Shown here one piece after another: positions 38,120 through 45,922 of a stretch of 64,000 bases of DNA. A program made the position numbers and the translations under genes. Each line of letters begins with the position of its first letter. The stretch's first letter is position 1. The DNA is from Roseofilum casamattae BLCC-M143 (GTDB lineage: Bacteria; Cyanobacteriota; Cyanobacteriia; Cyanobacteriales; Desertifilaceae), in the NCBI RefSeq assembly GCF_030068455.1, contig NZ_JAQOSQ010000018.1:1-64000 (forward strand), in the 5' to 3' direction. The notes below the pieces were generated by a model, which was not told the DNA's origin, ran no database searches, and was given only the letters and a program-made list of their open reading frames with translations.

Positions 38120-39451
38120 ATGGCAACCTACAGCGATCGCGAAGCCTACATTCCCTTTCAGCGCCATCACTTAATCGAACTCTGTCTGCAAGACGGCCAA
38201 CTTTCAGCCACCGAGCAGCAAATCTTCCGCGAGTTTTGCACCCTTCTGAGCGCTTACTATCATTTCCAATTTCACCACACCTTAGAAAAACTCAAGCGTA
38301 ACTATACCCCATTTCAACCCCATGGCATGGCAACGCCTTTCGATGTTTTGTCACCCGAAGATAAGCAAAACATGGAAAGCGAGTTTTTCCAGCAGTTCCA
38401 AAACGTGTTAGAAGGTGCGAATTATTATCCCCTATCCCAGGAAAGTTTAGAGCGGGCGTTTGCCGAGCGATCGCTGATTGATGTCAACACTGATATTGAC
38501 TTCAATGATTTCGATCGCTTTCTGTTCTACTGTCGCGGAGACATTTATCAAATGACTACGGTGAAGCGCTGGTTTCGCTCTATTCCCAAAGAAGTGAATA
38601 CATTTGACCGAGTCGTGCTCGCTATAAAATTTAAAGATGAAGATTATTTTGAACGCAAGGAGCGCAAAGAAAAGACCTCGGAAAAACTCAATTTCAACCC
38701 AGGGAAAATCTATCTGTCTTACTATAAAAATATTCCCCAGCTCGATTTAGAACTTATTTTTCCGAACGTACGAGTCAGCATGACCTGGAAAGACAGACTT
38801 ATCTTAATTGGGTCGGCAATTGGTGCGGCGATTCCTTTAGCCATCAAAGTATTACCTCGTTTATTGATCGTTATTAGTATTATTCTCTTTTTTACCGGAA
38901 CCTTACCGGGAATGGAAGATCTTAAAGCCAGAGAAGAGGACGTGCGCAATCTAACGCCAATCCTCTTAGCCAGCATGTCTCTGCTGATTACGTTTGGTGG
39001 CTTTGCCTTCAAACAATATAATAGTTACAAAAACAAAAAAATAAAGTTCCAGAAAAAAGTAACGGAAGCCTTGTTTTTCAAGAGTCTGGCAAGCAACACC
39101 AGTGTTTTACACGCACTGATTGATGCGGCAGAAGAAGAAGAATGCAAAGAAATTATTCTAGTGTATTATCATTTATTAATCAGTCGGCGACCGATGAGTC
39201 GCGTACAACTCGATAATCAAATTGAAATTTGGATGGAGAAAAAATGGAATACTTGTATTGATTTTGATATTAACGGCCCTTTAAAAAAATTGGCAAAAGT
39301 TCGCGGAACATTGAACAGTGGAGATCCCCAAGAGGACGTGCCCTTATTAACTTATGATGAATGGGGGAATTGCCAGATTCAATCTTTAGAAAACTCTTTG
39401 GAAATTTTAGATAGTTTATGGGATAATGCGTTTAACTACAGTCAACGTTAA
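38120..39451 (+). CDS. DUF3754 (TMEM143-like) membrane protein
   Basis: The protein has an N-terminal soluble half, the DUF3754 signature (KIYLSYYKNIPQLDLELIFP followed by two basic residues), and two membrane helices (about 235-265 and 282-302). A basic segment and a C-terminal soluble part of about 130 residues follow. I use the ATG at 38120 (MATYSDREAYIPF); the longer frame would need a TTG six codons earlier. DUF3754 proteins are found in cyanobacteria, plants and animals (TMEM143) and have no established activity that I know of. It is probably an integral membrane protein of the plasma or thylakoid membrane. Confidence 0.8.
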   Translation: MATYSDREAYIPFQRHHLIELCLQDGQLSATEQQIFREFCTLLSAYYHFQFHHTLEKLKRNYTPFQPHGMATPFDVLSPEDKQNMESEFFQQFQNVLEGANYYPLSQESLERAFAERSLIDVNTDIDFNDFDRFLFYCRGDIYQMTTVKRWFRSIPKEVNTFDRVVLAIKFKDEDYFERKERKEKTSEKLNFNPGKIYLSYYKNIPQLDLELIFPNVRVSMTWKDRLILIGSAIGAAIPLAIKVLPRLLIVISIILFFTGTLPGMEDLKAREEDVRNLTPILLASMSLLITFGGFAFKQYNSYKNKKIKFQKKVTEALFFKSLASNTSVLHALIDAAEEEECKEIILVYYHLLISRRPMSRVQLDNQIEIWMEKKWNTCIDFDINGPLKKLAKVRGTLNSGDPQEDVPLLTYDEWGNCQIQSLENSLEILDSLWDNAFNYSQR

Positions 39452-39493
39452 GTATTGTTATAAGTATTGTCATTTCATGCGAGCTAGAATAAC

Positions 39494-40177
39494 GTGGCGA
39501 TCGCACTATCAGTTCATCAAATCGGACGCAAACTTCAAGAGCGCTGGTTGTGGCGCCACCTCACCTTCAGTTTAACCGCTGGCTCGAAGTTGGGCTTGCT
39601 CGGGCCGTCGGGAAGCGGGAAAACCCTACTCCTTCGCGCTTTAGCAGGATTAGATCCCCTCGATGAAGGACAAATTCTTTGGGGAGAGTTGACTCAAGGG
39701 AATACTGAGACTGAGGCGCGCGATCGCCCCTTAATTCCCAGTATCTTACCGTATTACCGCTCCCAAGCCATCTACCTCCATCAACAACCTGCCGTATTTG
39801 AGGGAACGGTAGAATCGAATCTGCAATGGGTCTACAATCTAGCTATCCATCAACAGAAAACCTACAACCCGCAACGCATTCAAACGTTCCTCACTGGCCT
39901 CAACCGCGACTCGGACTTCCTCCAATGTCCCGCCCTAACTCTCTCCGGAGGCGAACGGCAGATTCTTGCCCTACTGCGCGCTCTGCAACTCGATCCCATG
40001 CTCCTCTTTCTTGACGAACCTACGGCATCTCTCGATCCAAAAACCACGGAATGCGTAGAGCAGTTAATTGAAGATTGGATGAGCAAAAATCCCCACCGAG
40101 CCTGTATTTGGACGAGTCACGACCCCCACCAGATCGAGCGCATCACCGATCGACGCTTGGAGATTGGTTCTGCATGA
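39494..40177 (+). CDS. Lone ABC transporter ATP-binding subunit (FetA/YbbL-like)
   Basis: This 227-residue ABC ATPase has Walker A GPSGSGKT, a Q-loop region YLHQQPAVFEGTV, signature LSGGERQ, Walker B LLFLDEPTASLDP and H-loop TSHD. The short size and FEGTV region resemble FetA/YbbL-type ATPases. The usual partner permease (FetB/YbbM) is not next to it: the downstream neighbour is the convergent HpsJ-like gene. The start is GTG at 39494 with no clear Shine-Dalgarno. It may pair with a permease encoded elsewhere. Confidence 0.88.
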   Translation: MAIALSVHQIGRKLQERWLWRHLTFSLTAGSKLGLLGPSGSGKTLLLRALAGLDPLDEGQILWGELTQGNTETEARDRPLIPSILPYYRSQAIYLHQQPAVFEGTVESNLQWVYNLAIHQQKTYNPQRIQTFLTGLNRDSDFLQCPALTLSGGERQILALLRALQLDPMLLFLDEPTASLDPKTTECVEQLIEDWMSKNPHRACIWTSHDPHQIERITDRRLEIGSA

Positions 40178-40194
40178 GGAGATCGTCTAAATTA

Positions 40195-40941
40195 TCAATA
40201 TCTAATCCGGAGTTTTCTCGCCCAGCGAGTCAAGTGCCAAATACTAATAAATGCGATACCTGAAAAGATAGCGCCAAGGTTCGTTTTAATCGAAGTCTTG
40301 GTCAATGTTGTTGTTAAGTTTATCCGAGTTAATTCAGCTTGAGTATTGAGGTTTTCTTGGGTCAATTGAAGTTGCCCGATCGCTTGTTCTCTCAATTGTT
40401 CTGGCGTTTCAATATTCGGTGCATTGTCTTGGCGAATCGCGGAATTAAAAATGTTTTGTAGTTGGTCTTCAGTTAATCGATCTAATTGGTTTTGGCGCTG
40501 CTGCAGTTGCTCTTGTTGTTGGGAGATGCGCGCGTTTAGCTGAAGGGTGTTGGCGCGATGGAGACGGAAGGTATTGGCGATTCCTAATGGCAACATCATC
40601 AAGTAACATATTCCGACGAGCAAGCAAAGCCAGGAGAGGAGTTTAAGTAAGCGCAATTCCCAGATATTAATGGCTGGTTCGGGACGATAGAAAATAAAGA
40701 CGAGTCCGATTAAAGGAACTGGCGATCGCTCTACCAGTTGTCCGATGGTTTGAAATTCCCAGAGGGCATTGGTAAATTGAGGAGGAACGAGCAGAAATAG
40801 GCAGTCAACGATAGCGAAGGCTAAGAAAATATAGCCGATGATGTGCAATAAAGACTCCGAACGTTTCAGCACTTTTTCGGAGAGCCATATGAGTTTGGAT
40901 TTGTTATCTCGAGATAGGGGTTGTTTTGACTCGTCCATCAT
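40195..40941 (-). CDS. HpsJ-like membrane protein, cyanoexosortase A-associated
   Basis: This ~248-residue membrane protein has predicted helices at about 30-52 (IIGYIFLAFAIVDCLFLLV), 68-84, 100-125 and near the C-terminus (LGAIFSGIAFISIWHLTRWA). A coiled-coil/periplasmic-type segment rich in Q and L lies between the third and fourth. I recognise the layout as the HpsJ-like family that goes with cyanoexosortase A and hormogonium polysaccharide genes. The start is one of two adjacent ATGs at 40941/40938, following AGAGGT, rather than the ATG at 40959. It lies 25 bp after the cyanoexosortase A system-associated gene, so they form an operon. The exosortase gene itself is not in the window. Confidence 0.65.
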   Translation of the reverse strand: MMDESKQPLSRDNKSKLIWLSEKVLKRSESLLHIIGYIFLAFAIVDCLFLLVPPQFTNALWEFQTIGQLVERSPVPLIGLVFIFYRPEPAINIWELRLLKLLSWLCLLVGICYLMMLPLGIANTFRLHRANTLQLNARISQQQEQLQQRQNQLDRLTEDQLQNIFNSAIRQDNAPNIETPEQLREQAIGQLQLTQENLNTQAELTRINLTTTLTKTSIKTNLGAIFSGIAFISIWHLTRWARKLRIRY

Positions 40942-40984
40942 TACCTCTGTTAAACCCAATCTACATTGATGCGAATGCGATCGA

Positions 40985-41626
40985 TTATTCTCTCAATTTC
41001 CACCAATTGTACCATTTAAACCAGGCTTGCTCTAACCTTAAATAAGTCTCTTCCTGAGAATAGTTATCTAACGGTATTGATAGATTCACCCACAAACAAC
41101 GCCAATCGCGCAAATCAGATTGTCCCAATAACCAAGATAAAATGCGATGTAATTGTAAGTCATCCGTGTTACGATTATGGGCAAATTGTTCGGCAGTAAC
41201 TGTACTTTCTCCGTGAAGGTTAATACAGGAACTCAAGTAAGCTTTTTCGCTGTCAACAAATAAACTATAAAATCCGACTTCTGGTTCCTGTTTAACCGTT
41301 AATAATGGTTTGATGTTGTGGTATTTTTGTAGATAGTTATCAATATTACCATCAGCGTACGTTATCTGGCGCATTTCAATTTCCAAAACGCGATCGCCCT
41401 GTCTATATCGATACACTTTACCCTCGAGATCCGGATCGTGTAGACCATCGCTTCCTCGATAATTCCATCCTGATAAAGAAATTACCGTTGCCGGAAAAAC
41501 GATATCTTCCTGTTTTTCTGGTATGGGTTTTACGAGTAATTTACTGAAGGTAAACCAAGTAAATCCAAGAGTAATCGCTAACCCAACAATCCGTAACCGA
41601 TCGCGGATCTTAGATAATTCATTCAT
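40985..41626 (-). CDS. Cyanoexosortase A system-associated protein
   Basis: This 213-residue protein has one N-terminal membrane anchor (about 14-30, VGLAITLGFTWFTFSKLL). The exported domain begins VFPATVISLSGW and contains GKVYRYRQGDRVLEIEMRQI. This matches my memory of the small EpsI-like accessory protein encoded next to cyanoexosortase A. In EpsI-like proteins the soluble domain sits outside the membrane and is thought to assist envelope polymer export or exosortase function. The HpsJ-like gene follows within 25 bp. Normally the exosortase gene would be adjacent upstream; here a divergent DNA-repair gene is found, so the operon is incomplete or split. Confidence 0.7.
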   Translation of the reverse strand: MNELSKIRDRLRIVGLAITLGFTWFTFSKLLVKPIPEKQEDIVFPATVISLSGWNYRGSDGLHDPDLEGKVYRYRQGDRVLEIEMRQITYADGNIDNYLQKYHNIKPLLTVKQEPEVGFYSLFVDSEKAYLSSCINLHGESTVTAEQFAHNRNTDDLQLHRILSWLLGQSDLRDWRCLWVNLSIPLDNYSQEETYLRLEQAWFKWYNWWKLRE

Positions 41627-41754
41627 TCTGCAATTCCCGATTAACTTCGGTCGGTTTCAGCAGCGAACAGCTCAGTATAACCGATCTAGAGGATAGTTCG
41701 GCAGAAGAGATACAAAATCTGGTATGATTTGTCTCATGATTCTGGATATTGGTG

Positions 41755-41877
41755 ATGACCCTTTCTACTTCTCCCCAAGATGCTCGCCAGTTAGCTCTCT
41801 CGTTTTTAGAGCAAGAAGGACTGAAATTGCGATCGCAAGAAACGGGTGGATCTTTCGTCTTGGCTTCTCTAGAGTAG
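41755..41877 (+). CDS. Possible 40-residue protein of unknown function
   Basis: An ATG at 41755 opens a 40-codon frame ending with TAG at 41875-41877 (start MTLSTSPQDARQLALSFLEQ, end GGSFVLASLE). The composition looks protein-like, with an amphipathic helix in the first half, and the HIP1 site in it is in phase with ordinary codons. There is no clear Shine-Dalgarno. It lies 34 bp before the AraC-MGMT gene on the same strand and could be a leader or small partner. I recognise no family. Confidence 0.35.
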   Translation: MTLSTSPQDARQLALSFLEQEGLKLRSQETGGSFVLASLE

Positions 41878-41911
41878 ACCTATTACGCCTCGATCGACCA
41901 CAAAAGTTATT

Positions 41912-42781
41912 ATGAATGCTTCCAAGTATTGCCATCGCCAAGATTACGATCGTATTGCTGAAGCGATCGCATTTATGCGCCAACACCATTTACATCAACC
42001 CGATTTAACCACTATTGCCAATCGTGTTGGATTGAGCGCTTATTATTTTCAACGGTTATTTACCCAATGGGCTGGAATTAGTCCCAAGCGCTTTTCACAA
42101 TACCTTACCATTGAATATGCAAAATCGAAAATGACTCAGACAAAAAGCTTGCTAGATGTAACCTTAGAAAGCGGGTTATCCAGTCCGGGACGATTGCACG
42201 ATTTGTTCGTTCGGATCGAAGCCATGTCTCCGGGAGAGTTTAAGCGCAATGGTAAAGGTTTAAGTATCCGCTATGGCGTTCGCGATACCCTATTCGGCCC
42301 TTGTCTCATTGCAACCACCGATCGCGGTATTTGCAATCTTGCATTTATTGACGATCTCGACAGATTTCCCGTTCGGGATTGGCTGCAAAATTATTGGTCG
42401 GAGGCGGAACTTATTGCAGATGAGAATAAAATTCAGCCTCTATGCGATCGCATTTTTAATTGCGATGTATTGGCCTCAAATTCCGATATAAAACCCCTCA
42501 CTTTATTCCTCAAAGGAACAAATTTTCAAATTCAAGTTTGGCGAGCGCTACTCGATATTCCCTTTGCCGGACTAACCACCTATCAAACTATTGCGCGCCA
42601 GATCGATCGTGCTACCGCTACCAGAGCTGTTGGCAATGCGATCGGCAATAATCCCATCGCGTATCTGATTCCCTGCCACCGAGTATTGCGCAAGTCGGGA
42701 GAACTGGGAGGTTATCGTTGGGGATTAGAACGCAAAAGTGCGATTATTGGCTGGGAAGCCAGTCAGCTCGATCGCACTTAG
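41912..42781 (+). CDS. AraC-type HTH fused to O6-methylguanine-DNA methyltransferase (Ada-like)
   Basis: This 289-residue protein has an AraC-type DNA-binding domain (12-112; TIANRVGLSAYYFQRLF and the second HTH near 85-105) followed by an MGMT domain (about 120-285). The methyl-acceptor cysteine is C255 in PCHRV. The helix-loop GNAIGNNP and the downstream GGYRWGLERK block are present. It lacks the N-terminal zinc domain that senses methylphosphotriesters in E. coli Ada, so its regulatory trigger must differ. It is expected to repair O6-alkylguanine by suicidal transfer, and possibly to control its own gene. Confidence 0.92.
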   Translation: MNASKYCHRQDYDRIAEAIAFMRQHHLHQPDLTTIANRVGLSAYYFQRLFTQWAGISPKRFSQYLTIEYAKSKMTQTKSLLDVTLESGLSSPGRLHDLFVRIEAMSPGEFKRNGKGLSIRYGVRDTLFGPCLIATTDRGICNLAFIDDLDRFPVRDWLQNYWSEAELIADENKIQPLCDRIFNCDVLASNSDIKPLTLFLKGTNFQIQVWRALLDIPFAGLTTYQTIARQIDRATATRAVGNAIGNNPIAYLIPCHRVLRKSGELGGYRWGLERKSAIIGWEASQLDRT

Positions 42782-42808
42782 GATATCGTTTGCTATAATC
42801 TCGTTGCA

Positions 42809-43720
42809 ATGCTTCTACTGGTAAAATTATCATCTTTTTTCAGGTTAGATATGAAAAAACTATATCGAAATTTCTTGGATCGATTAGAACTATGGAACCT
42901 AGCTTGGCTGTCATTGCATGGAGCTTGGGAAGAACGCCAAACCTTTAGTGAGATTAACACCTATTGCATGTTTCTCGGCTATCCGAGAAGCGGTCATAGT
43001 CTGGTGGGAGGATTAATTGATGCTCATCCCAATGCGATCGTCGGGAATGAATTGAATGCTCTCAAGTATATTCAAAACGGTTTTAATCGATGGCAAATTT
43101 ATTATCTTTTATTAGAATACTCTCGCTTTTTCTATGACTCAAGCCAGTGTCGAGTTCCTGCCAAAAATATTCCAAAAGGCAGAGCTAAATATCAAGTTCC
43201 CAATCAATATAATGGGAAGTTCACAACACTGACGACGATCGGTGATAAACGAGGAGGTGGGACGACTCGTATGCTCTCAACTCAACCCGAACTCCTCCAA
43301 TACTTGCGAGATGAAATTGCGCTGCCAATCAAGTTTATTCATGTGGTTAGAAATCCTTATGACAACATTAGCACGATTCTCAGGAAAAATCCTTCTAAAA
43401 CTATGCAAGATGCGATTGATGCTTACTTCATTCTTGCTGAAACTAATGAAAAACTTTTGAAAAAAATTGATAACAACGATGTATTTCAGATCGCTTTAGA
43501 AAGTTTTATTGCAAATCCTCAAGGTATTCTAGAGCAGTTATTGTCCGGTTTCCTTAATTTGCCAGTGACGGCACAATATTTACAAGACTGTAGTAATATA
43601 GTGTTTGCGTCTCCCAATAAAAGTCGATTTCAAGTAGATTGGAATGATGACGCGATCGCACAAGTACAACAGCGACTCGAGCAAATTAGTTTTCTGAATC
43701 ATTATTCTTACGATCGCTAA
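42809..43720 (+). CDS. Sulfotransferase (PAPS-dependent)
   Basis: This 303-residue protein has the 5'-phosphosulfate-binding loop GYPRSGHSLVGGLIDAHP near residues 54-71 and the 3'-phosphate block VVRNPYDNISTIL near 188. These define the sulfotransferase superfamily that moves sulfate from PAPS to a glycan or small-molecule hydroxyl. There is no signal peptide. Either the ATG at 42809 or that at 42851 (MKKLYRNFLDRLELW) may be the start; the first 14 residues are hydrophobic and poorly supported. The stop codon is immediately followed by the first of two tandem MITE-like repeats. A second sulfotransferase is encoded convergently beyond them, followed by a glycosyltransferase-like gene. Confidence 0.85.
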   Translation: MLLLVKLSSFFRLDMKKLYRNFLDRLELWNLAWLSLHGAWEERQTFSEINTYCMFLGYPRSGHSLVGGLIDAHPNAIVGNELNALKYIQNGFNRWQIYYLLLEYSRFFYDSSQCRVPAKNIPKGRAKYQVPNQYNGKFTTLTTIGDKRGGGTTRMLSTQPELLQYLRDEIALPIKFIHVVRNPYDNISTILRKNPSKTMQDAIDAYFILAETNEKLLKKIDNNDVFQIALESFIANPQGILEQLLSGFLNLPVTAQYLQDCSNIVFASPNKSRFQVDWNDDAIAQVQQRLEQISFLNHYSYDR

Positions 43721-43871
43721 TATAGTAAATTAGATTAACAGTGAGACAAGCGATAGTGTGAGGACTGAGCGAAGTCGAAGTCCGGATTGTTTATGATGTC
43801 CGAGCTTCGACTTCGCTCAGCTCTCATTGGTTTTGCGATTTTATATCTCACTGTTATTTGAATCGACTATA
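43721..43871. repeat. MITE-like element, copy 1
   Basis: This 151 bp element starts TATAGT and ends ACTATA. Its subterminal inverted words are TAACAGTGAGA (43736-43746) and TCTCACTGTTA (43846-43856). Inside are large inverted arms: GAGGACTGAGCGAAGTCGAA pairs with TTCGACTTCGCTCAGCTCTC. It begins directly after the stop codon of the sulfotransferase gene and overlaps copy 2 by the shared TATA. It has no coding capacity. The strong stem could stop transcription from both sides. Confidence 0.85.
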
Positions 43872-44018
43872 GTGGATTCGATTAACAGTGAGACAAGTAA
43901 GTATGTGAGGACTGAGCGAAGTCGAAGTCCGGATTGCTGAGGGTGTCCGAGCTTCGGCTCCGCTCAGCTCTCATTGGCTTTGAAATTTTATGTCTCACTG
44001 CTATTCCAATTGACTATA
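43868..44018. repeat. MITE-like element, copy 2
   Basis: This is the second head-to-tail copy of the 151 bp element, with the same ends (TATAGT ... ACTATA) and the same internal inverted arms, differing at scattered bases from copy 1. It fills the rest of the gap up to the convergent sulfotransferase gene ending at 44038. Together the two copies form the whole 317 bp intergenic space. A third, internally deleted copy is at 55163-55268. Confidence 0.85.
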
Positions 44019-44037
44019 TATTCCATCAGGGTTCGGA

Positions 44038-44889
44038 TTACCAACTGAAGTCGCGATCGAGCAGTTCGTATAGCTCCTGATTGTAGGGGTGGAAATAATT
44101 CTGAAGACGATCTCGCGTTTCGGCATTCATCTCGATCTTTTTCGCGGATTTTTTATATTCACCAATCAAAGAGGGAGTGATATCTTCGATGCTAGCTGTG
44201 GTAACCTCTAAGAAGTCAAAAACTTTATGCAGTTCCTGGGAAGTCTGTTTGAATAAATCTTCGCTTTTGAGAATGAGAAACCGATCGCGAGGGAAATATT
44301 CAAACCACCATTGCAATTGTTCGACATATCGCGATCGCGCCAAATAAGAATAAAATTTATAAGGACGACTGTCATAATTGGGATTGGCAATGATTTTTTC
44401 TCGTTCGCCTGCTAGTCGTTCCTCTTCTCGATCGATCGCCTCTTCAAATGATAGCGATTCATATCCTCGAAATACATTTCTCTGATAGTGAGAGTAAGTT
44501 CGATTGACTGGGTTTCGCAGAACGGCAATTAGTTTCACATGAGGAAGAGCATTAAATAAACGCTGGGGAACTTGGGGATGAAACATATAGGAAGGACTAG
44601 CTTCACCAGCGATCGTCCGATCGCCTGAAAATTTCTGTAATGGAAAATAGTGCTTATACCACCGGATACCTCGATTGAACTGATGAGATTTATCGAAGAA
44701 ATGAACTTCTTTTTTCCAGGCTGATAAGATTTGTGGATGTTGGATGAGATATTTGTACAGGGATGTGGTTCCCCCTTTCATCGTACCGATAATTACAAAG
44801 CTAGGCAGCGATCGCCAAGGACTGGTTAAGACTCGATAGTCTCCATTCCATCGGCAGAAATCAATCCCTTGGGAAATGAGTTTTTTCAT
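44038..44889 (-). CDS. Sulfotransferase (NDST-like)
   Basis: This 283-residue protein has PAPS-binding loop GTMKGGTTSLYKYLIQHP near residues 35-52, with the catalytic-type lysine and TT, and the 3'-phosphate block VLRNPVNRTYSHYQRNVFRG near 124-143. This pattern is typical of heparan N-sulfotransferase-like enzymes acting on polysaccharides. It is followed 33 bp upstream on the same strand by the glycosyltransferase-like gene. Together with the sulfotransferase at 42809 it suggests a sulfated surface glycan. The acceptor is not known. Confidence 0.9.
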   Translation of the reverse strand: MKKLISQGIDFCRWNGDYRVLTSPWRSLPSFVIIGTMKGGTTSLYKYLIQHPQILSAWKKEVHFFDKSHQFNRGIRWYKHYFPLQKFSGDRTIAGEASPSYMFHPQVPQRLFNALPHVKLIAVLRNPVNRTYSHYQRNVFRGYESLSFEEAIDREEERLAGEREKIIANPNYDSRPYKFYSYLARSRYVEQLQWWFEYFPRDRFLILKSEDLFKQTSQELHKVFDFLEVTTASIEDITPSLIGEYKKSAKKIEMNAETRDRLQNYFHPYNQELYELLDRDFSW

Positions 44890-44922
44890 AGTCGTGGCTC
44901 GCGAGAGAGTTTTCGAGTATTC

Positions 44923-45915
44923 CTAGAGTTTTAGATTTTGCAATCGTCGTTGCAAGGCTTCTACTTTAATCGAATAATAATGTTTTTGAATGTAGAGCCA
45001 TTTCGACCAATCGGATGATTCTTTCCAGTGTTGATAGGCAGGAATTGCCCGATCGATCAGGAAGGTTTTCCAAGCAGAACGAGTAGATTCAATACCAATT
45101 TCCACAGCGCGATCGCCACCATTGTTCGTCATTTCTTGACGCAATTTTGGGTTCTCTTTCAGCGTCTGAAGAGCAGCAATCGTTTCGTCTAAAGATGTTA
45201 CTTCAATATAGTCCAGCTCGCTACGCCGTTCGGCTCGAAACGCTGACTCTTTTCCTAAAATAATCGGAATTCCAGCACGCCAAGCATTATATAATTTGGT
45301 AGCTGGTTTCCAAGTATAGTTTTCAGTGGGTTGAAAATTGCGAACGGCTACAATCCCATCAATTTCCCGATAGTCGTGCCACTGAGATCGGGGAATAATC
45401 TTCCAGTTTAATCCCATATTGTGTAGAGTTTCCGACCACGATGGATCTTTAAGTTCCTCCGCTAAATTGTAGCTAATGCCAAAATAGCCAATATTTTCAA
45501 AGCGATCGCCACGATCGCGATCGCGCGGAATTAATCCCGGTTGAGACCAGTGGGGAATATAATGGCTATTCTCAAGCGAGTTAACTTCTTGTGGGTTCTG
45601 CACGACATGCATTTGAGCATAAGGATGAGCCGCTTGGTCTGCTTTCAGGCATATCATTAAGACATTAGAGGTCGGCCGCAGTTCGTACTTGAATGAATCT
45701 CGATGACCTAGTACAATGCCTGCATCTGGCATCGACCCGATTAACGTACAAGGAAACCCATCAGCCTTGAGATTTAAATACGTTTGCAATGTCCACGCAT
45801 AAATCCCGACACTAAACCCTTCCCAATAATTATCCGTATTATCGGGCATATCTTCGCGCCAGTCTGCTTGCGGAAGATAAAAATAAATGGGAGGTAAGTT
45901 CTGGGTTTTATTCAT
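44923..45915 (-). CDS. Glycosyltransferase-like protein
   Basis: This 330-residue soluble protein has a C-terminal half (KPATKLYNAWRAGIPIILG at about 228-246, then YIEVTSLDETIAALQTLK) that looks like the donor-binding lobe of GT-B glycosyltransferases. The N-terminal half (YFYLPQADWREDMPDNTDNY) is less familiar. Catalytic residues cannot be named with confidence. The gene stands between a sulfotransferase and a thioredoxin-domain gene on the same strand, with gaps of 33 and 7 bp, so it is probably in an operon. A role in making a sulfated polysaccharide is inferred from this neighbourhood. Confidence 0.6.
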   Translation of the reverse strand: MNKTQNLPPIYFYLPQADWREDMPDNTDNYWEGFSVGIYAWTLQTYLNLKADGFPCTLIGSMPDAGIVLGHRDSFKYELRPTSNVLMICLKADQAAHPYAQMHVVQNPQEVNSLENSHYIPHWSQPGLIPRDRDRGDRFENIGYFGISYNLAEELKDPSWSETLHNMGLNWKIIPRSQWHDYREIDGIVAVRNFQPTENYTWKPATKLYNAWRAGIPIILGKESAFRAERRSELDYIEVTSLDETIAALQTLKENPKLRQEMTNNGGDRAVEIGIESTRSAWKTFLIDRAIPAYQHWKESSDWSKWLYIQKHYYSIKVEALQRRLQNLKL

Positions 45916-45922
45916 CTTTAGA

